DNA of 64,000 nucleotides, taken from the NCBI GenBank assembly GCA_032622095.1, contig CP136065.1, positions 205,324,151-205,388,150 of the forward strand, in the 5' to 3' direction. The notes beneath the pieces were generated by a model, which saw only the letters and a list, made by a program, of their open reading frames with translations, made no database searches and was not told the origin of the DNA. Below, in pieces: positions 20,301-29,300 of this stretch (position 1 is its first letter; each line of letters starts with the position of its first letter). This DNA is from Siphonodentalium dalli. Lineage: Eukaryota; Mollusca; Scaphopoda; Gadilida; Siphonodentaliidae. The position numbers were made by a program, and so were the translations under genes.

Positions 20301-23300
20301 TTTTGCTAATGTTTGTCAAATTGGAGTCATTAGCCTGTTATTATCGAGCAGAAATTTGAAACCCTTTCACGCCAGCGATAAAATAAGTCGATCTGACAAA
20401 GTCGCGATTCTATTATATGCTTTCAATTAGGACCCAATTAGCTATGTTGCAACCGGATATTGATGTGTGTTTTGTTTCCGACCGATTGACTGCAAGCATT
20501 ATTATATGCCCGATGGGTACCAATTGCCAAAAGCCAAAAAGCTAGGTGCCAATTGGGATTTTTTTGGAGCCATTTCATTTTTATTATATAGAAATTTGCT
20601 AAATTGGCAATCGGCAGCGCGAATCCTGGAAGTTAGTTGTAATGATCTTGACTGAATTTCCAAACCAAGTTGCAAAACAAATATTTAAATCACATTCATA
20701 AATTTACTGTTATTAAAATAATAAACAGTTTGTTGTATACGTTTGCCATTATGTGATGCTATGCATTTCCTTCGGCTTCTCAAAGTAATTATTTCAGAAT
20801 AGTCATTTTTCTCAGTGGTTTCTACTAATATGATATCCTATTTATTTCAGAATGGTCGTTTTTCTCAGTGACCTCTACTAATATGATACCTTTTTTTGCA
20901 GAATTTTGTAAGTCTGTTGTGATTTCTGCTTTTCGTGGTGAACAAAGTGAGTCTGATGAAGACTCAGATGAAATACCTGAAGAGTACCATGCAATAGAGT
21001 CACCTGCAGAAGTTGAGTCGCCAACAAAGTGTTACAGATGTGGGAAAAAGGGCCATAAAATCGACAAGTGCCCAAAGTGCCATGTTTGTGGAAAGACCGG
21101 CCATGATCCAAAAAAATGTCCTCATGCTCTTCCTGGTAGAAAATATTCAGATAGATGCTGTATCTGTGAATATTTCGGCCATGCTGTGAACGATTGTCCT
21201 GAAAAGTTAGTACTAACTATGTTTACACATCTTCTTAAACAGTATTCAATATTTTTGCATACAGAATGATATATTTATAACATAATTGAGCACTGTAATC
21301 TTTACCTAACCTGAAAGTGTTGGCTTAATTAAGGCCTTTGCAGGCAGTGTCGTAAATGATACGTGCATTGCAAGAGACTGTGACTTTTGCATTTTGGCAT
21401 CAATACATGAAGTTGATTGTCACATGTTATGAAAGGTTAGATCCATTGCCACATCAATTAGGTGTCATCTCTTGCATTTGACACTTCCATCACCTGCAGC
21501 ATGTGTCAGGTAAATACAACAATGATATTAAGTTTGTTCTAATTCAGCGTCGGTCGTAGATAACATGCTGCTCACAATGTTTGCAACATCATCTGCAAAG
21601 TGACCGTCTACTAGTGGAGATAGGCACTATCAAGATTTAGTGGGCGTCAATTGTTTTTACATACACTTTCTCAATACGTACACTATCATTATCTGAAAAA
21701 ATACTGGATTGTTTAATAAATAGTGCAATTTATTCTATTAATGATGTCAATGTTGGTCATTTGCTGCATGGGTTTTTGAGACAGCAATTGGGTGGAATTC
21801 AAACCCTGGCTCGTGACGATGAGTGTGCATCTTACGACTCAAAGTCTGACATCAATAAGGCCTAAAAATATTCCTGTGTTTCTGGTGACATGCAAGAAAA
21901 AAATAGGGGCAGGCGGGTGGCTTTTAATTTTATTTTAATTTTTCATATTATTTTCAACTTTGCTCAATATAAATATGAATACCCCCCCTCCCGGGACTTC
22001 TTCTCCTTGTTTGTAATGTCCTATGAAATAATAAAACTACATAATATTAGAATATACATGTAGTGTAATTTATTGTTTTATTGAATAAAACATGAACAAA
22101 TTAATTTGATTCAGCTGTGACCTAACTGAAGTGTGGTATAATTTCCGGTTTAACAGTACACCCGATGTGTCCATTTTATCGGAATTGAATCAGTTTACAA
22201 AGAAAAGAAAATCGGGATGCGTACTAATTTTGCAAAATCAATAAAATGAAATCGGTCAGGGGCGCCGGAATAGGGGCAGGTCAACAGAAACACAGGTCTT
22301 TTTTATTTTGGCCTAACAGATGGCCACTGAGGCGACCCCAAAAAAGGTAGCTCAAATGGCCACTGTATTTCGACATCGCATTTAGGACACTATATGTACA
22401 TTTCAATGACTGTGTGTTAGATATATGGTAGATATTTAATAAATAACATTATTCACAAATATTCATTCGAATTCAGGTTACTACGTTTTAAAAAATTTGC
22501 AGTTTTGGACCAGGAACCAGTCTATTCAAGAACAGATATTGATTGCGCATAAATAAACAGACAAAATAGTCAAAGAAACAATGACAGACGACAGCTAGAT
22601 AGCATGTTTCATTTACTAAACAATTATATGGCAAGCTCCATGGTCTTGTGGTTAGGATGTGGGACTCGTATTTGCTGTAAACACAACGATGTGAGTTCGC
22701 AGCATGTCGCTGGTCGATTGTGAGTCTTCACACAGCAGTGTCTTGGCCACTTTGAGCGAAATGTAATTGTCAGAATTTTCGCTGTTTCAAATCCCGCACC
22801 AAGTTGTGACCCTTGAGTAAGGTCGCTCATACTGTGTCGCCTTCGCGCCACTCATGCGTTAAAGGAGTGCCAGTCAACTTGTCATACTGTTGTGTGTCAG
22901 AGCGTGTTAGCTGGAGCAAGTAATTGGTTAATCGCTAAAAAATTTCATTATTATTATATTACTAGCTGATGTACCCGACTCGTCTGGGCTATTTATGAGC
23001 GAACAACGTTGAAAAGTATTAGGAGAAAGAAAATAACTATTGTTCGATCGGTCTAGAAACATGCCTATATCAGCGTATATGAGCGAGGTCAAGGACACGG
23101 TCGCACGTGAAATTGAACCATACCATATTGATTCCAGGATCAAATTAGGCTCACATACCAGATTTGAGTAAGATCGGTCAAGCAGTTTTTGAGTACAGAT
23201 TACACACATGTACATACACACAGATGGTCAGAAGTTCCAAAATATATAATAGATTATATCAACCTCGAAACGAAAATCTTACCCCATGCACTGAAAGAGT

Positions 23301-26300
23301 TAATGGCCCTAGTCAGAGGTCTTCAAAATATATATGAGATTATATCAACCTCGAAACGAAAATCTTACCCCATGCACTGAAAGAGTTAATGGCCCTAATT
23401 CGGCATGAACTGTATCTAGATGCAGGGCATTACATATAGTTTGGCTCTTACCTCATTTCATGGATACATCACTTCTTATATTCTCTCTTTGTTTCCTAAC
23501 AATTCAAGGTTGACAGAAGAATCCAATCGGTCAAAGTATGTACGTAAATGGTGGGATGACACACATTTTATCCGACTAAACATCAGAGGATTTATCCAGG
23601 CAAAGGATTATGATGGGCTGATTTCAGTACTTGATACATTTGATGAAGACCAGCGCAAATATATTGTGTCGACAACTGATGACCATGAATTTACAGCACT
23701 GTGCAATGCCATATTCTTTTATGATGGGTCGCTGCAACTTATCAAGTATTTTATAGGTATTCTAATCCTATTCCTTCAACTTGAATCCAACGTTAATATT
23801 TTCAATGACCTGGGTTTTTGACTATGAGAACAAGTTTTGTAAACCACCATTATTTAGTTCTGGTTACATACTTAAGATGGTATCTTGTATCCTGAACATT
23901 AATAATAGATTCAGAGGTATAAACTAATACCACAGCATCAGGGAGATTAGCCAACATCAGCCTATGTCACCAGGAAATTCTTCTTCTTTTTTTAATATTT
24001 ATTTTGGAGCTGGGACAGAAAATGTGACTATTTTTAGAAAATACCACTATTGGTTTGTGATTTATGTGTGTATTTCGATTTAAAATGGATTTTTTAGAGT
24101 CAGATATGTGCAATGCACCAGATGTTTCTTTTCTCAACACTTCCATGACTGGAGCTTCCTGAAATTTTGCAAATAAACCTGTGTCAATGCATTCTCTTAT
24201 ATATCTCTTATATATAAGAGAATGCAATGGCCTATCAATATTTACCTTGATGTTGTAAGCCAGTGTATTCTCTTATATATGCGAGGCTCCCTATGGGAGA
24301 CTCTTATATTTAAGAGAATGCACTTGCATAGGATCTTTAATGCTTCACCAATGCAGTTCCCTTTACGAAAGGGTTAATTGATGAAATTGATTCAAATTCA
24401 TAGTTAACTGATTAAAACAACTTTAGTGAGCAACACCATAAGATGAGAAGTGATTCCATATTTTGAATGGGTAACTAGTTATAACTATTTCCCATGCCAC
24501 AAAGTTTTAATGAGCGGTACAGGAATCAGAGTGCCCATCCGTCCATCTGTGTGTTGAACATCAACACATTGAGTCAATAGCTAATCACCTGAAGTAGGAA
24601 AACAATTTAACATTGATAGTTAATTTGTGAGCCTTTAGAATTCCTTAAATATGTCACATGCAGGTTTTGGTACAGGGTACTATGTCTTTAAATTCGCAGA
24701 AAATCATTTCCGACAATTATATTCTTTTCTTGGCACCAAAATACACTGAAAATATTCCCAAGGTGGCAGAGTTCCAAGAAAAACAAGATGGCGTCTGTTG
24801 ACCCTGTATGAATCCATATACCTCCTGGGGATTTCAATATGGGGTCAGTGTCTATCAAGTTGAACCTAATTTGCCCTCATCTTCTGCCAGTAGATCTCTA
24901 ATATCATTATTCAATTTAACCCTTTACCCAACAAACCGGCCAAATAAAGCTTCAACAGCCTAAAATATCTTCGGTCTGTCTCAATAAAACCATACAAATA
25001 TGGATATCATTGGAACCGGCTCCTTGACCACATTGTGATAGTTACAGTTATACCCTGTGCCAATGCATTCTCTTATATATGCGAGTCGACCATAGGTTGC
25101 CTCGCATATATAAGAGAATGCATTGGCCCAAAAAAATCTTTTTTTAACACTTTTTACCATTTTTCTTACATTCTTTAACAATTTTATAATTTTTAATGTG
25201 TTAAGCCAATGCATTCTCTTATATATGCGAGGCGACCTATGGTCGACTCGCATATATAAGAGAATGCATTGGCACAGGGCCCTTCTGTTGGGTAAAGGGT
25301 TAATAGGCCAGCATGATAGTGATTCCCTGGGAACCTCTGCTTCAACAATTGTTTTTGGGACTTTTTTTAGAAGAGATATCTAAATATTGATTCTTAGTCA
25401 TATGTCACCCTAAATACTTTCAACAGTTATATTAATTGGGGAACAAAGCTACTCAAATTACACAATGTTGAATTAGTGGCTGGATAAAGTGCAACAAAAC
25501 TCAAAATCTGATGTCTATTCATACATGATAAATCACACCGTGGTATATAGAACAAATCCTGAAAAGTTCATTCAATTTTTTTTATCATTTATGCCAACAA
25601 TTCATCGTATATCATGAAATCACAATTTTGAACAGTTTTTAGATGCTGTTCTTATATATGGGAAGCAAATTGACATTTAGTAAATAATTGAGCTTAAGCG
25701 CAATAATATCTTCCTTATTGTACTTAAGTGCAATTAGATCTTCCCATATTGCGCTAAGTGCAATTTGGAATTCCTTATTACACTTAAGTGCAATTAAATT
25801 GTCCTTATATTATGCTTAAGCGCAATTACATCCTTATTGCACTTAAGCACAAATAATATTATCTTCCTCATGAGATCAACCCTCTGAAATAGAAGGATCC
25901 TATATCTCAATTCTCAGCCATTTAATTTTTAAATTTATGGATTAAACAGAATAGTCCTACATGTGGACAGACACCAGGTCACCAATAAACTCCACCCATT
26001 GTACTATGGACTACACCATTTGTATTACAGGGTGTTTATGTAATGTGGCCAATTGCGCTTAAGCACAATAAGGAAGATTTTTAATTGCACCTAAGCACAA
26101 TTAGCTCTTATTGAATTTAACCACAATTAGAGCTTCCTTTATTGCGCTTAAGCACAATTAGATATTCCTGATTGTGCTTAAGCGCAATTAGATCCATGCT
26201 TCGTGAATTTTTAAAACCGATCCATCGGAATCGCGCAGCCCTAATTGACATTATTTTCATTGTTTTCAGAGCAGTGTGGTGCTAACATAGAACAGACCGT

Positions 26301-29300
26301 GGGGACAGAAGATTACTGTGGAACCCCTCTCTGTCTAGCAATAGAAAGAAATTTCTACCTACCAGCTGTCACATTAATGAACTGTGGGGCTAATATCCAC
26401 CAGACCTCAGATCAGGGATATGCGCCACCAATCATAAAAGCTTGCCGAGAAGGTGAATGATAAAAAAAATTTCAATTGAAAATGATTTTTTGAGGATTTG
26501 TAATTTTAACCCAATCTTTGCTGCATAGATTCTCCAATTCAGTTATGAAAGTATACATTGAAATGGTCTATTATTCTTCTTGATGGGGTGTTCAGGAAAT
26601 ATAAGTAAATGCCAGAGGACAGTTTTTTTAACTTATTATCTTAACATTTCTTAACCCTTTCATGACTGGAGCTTCCTGAAATTTTGCGAAAACCCTGTGC
26701 AAATTCATTCTCGTATATATGCGCGTCGCCCTATGCCTTGCATATATATGAAAATGCATTGGCCTAACAATATTTATGTTGACCTTGTGAGCCAGTGCAT
26801 TCTCTTATATATGCGAGGTTCCCTATGATATTTAATGCTGCACCAGCGCAGCTCCCATCATGAAAGGGTTAAGGGATAATGTTGTATGAAAAACTGAAAT
26901 AATGTGAAGATCTGTTGCCCAGTACTTTTTTTTCCTCAACTTAGTTAAAGGTTCAATTTCTTGATTTTGTCCTGCATCATAAATCAAACCAGGTCAGCAG
27001 TTACATGAAATACTAAGATATATAATACTAAGATATATAATACTAAGATATATAATACTAAGATATATAATACTTATGTATTCTAAAACAGATGTGCTAA
27101 AACTTATCAACTGCTATCAGTATCTCTGTTTTAACCCTTTACCCAACAGAACGGCCCTGTGCCAATGCATTCTCTTATATATGCGAGTCGACCATAGGTC
27201 GCCTCGCATATATAAGAGAATGCATTGGCTTAACACATTAAAAATTATAAAATTGTTAAAGAATGTAAGAAAAAATGGTAAAAAGTGTTAAAAAAAGATA
27301 TTTTTAGGCCAATGCATTCTCTTATATATGCGAGGCGACCTATGGTCGACTCGCATATATAAGAGAATGCATTGGCACAGGGCATAACTGTAACTATCAC
27401 AATGTGGTCAAGGAGCCGGTTCCAATGATATCCATTTTTGTATGGTTTTATTGAGACAGACAGAAGATATTTTAGGCTGTTGAAGCTTTATTTGGCCGGT
27501 TTTGGCCGGTTTGTTGGGTAAAGGGTTAAGATATCTTGCTCTCTAAACTAAACTAAATTCACCCTCTGGGGACTTCATTCTGGAAATGACAGACACATTA
27601 ACTGTATTTGGAGGCTTTATTGCATATTTCCATTATGGATATCAACTTTGTGATAATTTGTTTGAACAAGAGTATTCTCAATCGCAATGTGATGATGATA
27701 ACCACAGCAGAATGTTTTTCCCAATTTCTTATCCTAAAAATCTTTCTCAGTTTGTTAAATTTAAAAAAAACTTTTCTTTATGTTTATTGATATGAGGATG
27801 TTCAAGTCCTCATGGTCTATTCACATAAATCTATAATAAGTATTTAAGAAATTCATTGAATTGTTTGATTACACTGATGTTCACAATGACAATGCTTGTT
27901 GCTATATTTTCAGTCACTCATAGAAATTCCCAATTACAAGCAGCTATAGCACAAATTTTCCCAGAAAAGGCCCAATACCAAAAAGATAGAAAAATCCCTG
28001 CAAACTAGATTCCTTTATTATACACAATTTTGAAAAAATAGGACGTATTGTGATATTGGTCTCTCCATCCATTCGATTTTTATCCCCCGCCAAATTGAAA
28101 ATTTGAAATAGAATTTGTAAGAGTCATAACTTGTACAAATGTCAACGGATTTCAAAGATTTGTGGTATATGAGTTCACCTGACCATTACCTAGAATGAGT
28201 TCGCAAGCCAGGTCCGGTCGGATATTTTTACCGGAGTTATTGGACTTTGTTTATTATTTTGTCAAATTTACCAAATAGCAAATAGACGACGTCACAGGGC
28301 TCATTTCCACAAATCTCAATGGATTTCAAAGATATTTGGTAAATGAGTTCACTTGACCAGTATCTAGAATGAGTTCGCAAACCAAGTCCAGCCCAGATAT
28401 TTTAAGCGGACTTATTGGACTTGGACGATGTCTCATGGCTAATTTCACAAATGTCAGTACCTAAAATGAGTTAGTAAGCCAGACAAAATCCCACCTCTTG
28501 TTTAGCACATACTGAGAACGCACACATTATTGAGAATGCACTTCCCCAACTGCACAATTCGGCGGGGGATACCGTCGTCTGTGACTGCTTGTTCATTTCC
28601 AGATTACTTTAGTAAGTCTGAACTGAATGGAATGATATTTGGTTTGTGGGTTTACTGGACAAATACATGTCAAGTTTGAATTTGGGTTCCACCGCCAATT
28701 TTCACCAGAGTTATGGTCCTTTTTGTTGGAATTTGCACTAAATTTGCGTTTCTGTATAATAACTTTAGTAAGTTTGAACTGAATGGAATGCTATTTGGTA
28801 TGTGAGTTTATTAGCACAACATACATATCAAGTTCGAATTTGGGTTCCGCCTGCCAATTTTCACCACATTTATGGCCCTTTGTTGAAATTACCACAGGCG
28901 TATTTTGCCATGCCCAACTTATGCTCTTATTTTGTTTGTTGGTGGCATTTAAAAAAAATAATTTTAACTTATCTTTCAATAGGTACACTTAACATTCTCA
29001 AGTACATGATGAAAGTCATTGGATTTGATATTAATATGTTCCACTACATCGGCGAGGCATGGCGAACAGAAGCTGATGAAATTACTGCCTTGATGGCAGC
29101 ATGCAACAATCTGAATATATGTAAATTCCTCGTCAGTGAGGGTGCTGATGTTAATATACGGGATTCTCGTGGCCACACTGCTATACACTATGCTGCAAGA
29201 GATGGAACAACTGAAGTCGCAGAGTTCTTGATCAATCAAGGCACTGAAGTGACACAAAATGACAACAGTGATGATGACATTCTTATGACCGCTGCTGTTA

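Larger units (their letters stand above)
17449..20628 (-). mobile_element. Complete, dead hAT transposon in intron 1
   Basis: The termini are CAGGGTTCGCGATGGCC (17449) and GGCAGCGCGAATCCTG (ending 20628). A perfect 8-bp target duplication, GAAGTTAG, lies at 17441-17448 and 20629-20636. 8-bp duplications and CAGGG termini are hallmarks of hAT. The element carries a broken transposase on the minus strand, so its 5' end is at 20628. It is 3,180 bp including a nested 644-bp TTAA element, about 2.5 kb without it. A non-autonomous relative with matching ends lies at 60187-62104. It lies wholly inside the intron and does not touch the chosen donor. Confidence 0.9.

Noticed and set aside
22622-22700. 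tRNA gene
   Set aside because: A- and B-box-like motifs are present, but no acceptor stem or anticodon arm can be drawn and SINE core sequence follows.
23420-23508. Methionine start of the third exon's open frame at 23420
   Set aside because: The frame merely runs into the intron. The AG at 23508 gives a phase-2 junction that completes the split Lys codon of exon 2.
25690-26195. CRISPR-like array of short palindromic repeats
   Set aside because: Repeats are variable, spacers are only 8-12 bases and themselves similar, no cas genes, and the host is an animal genome with spliced genes on both sides.
28802-28982. N-terminal part of the 552-codon open frame
   Set aside because: It is Helentron-like repeat sequence; the ankyrin similarity begins exactly at the AG of 28981-28982, in matching phase with exon 4.
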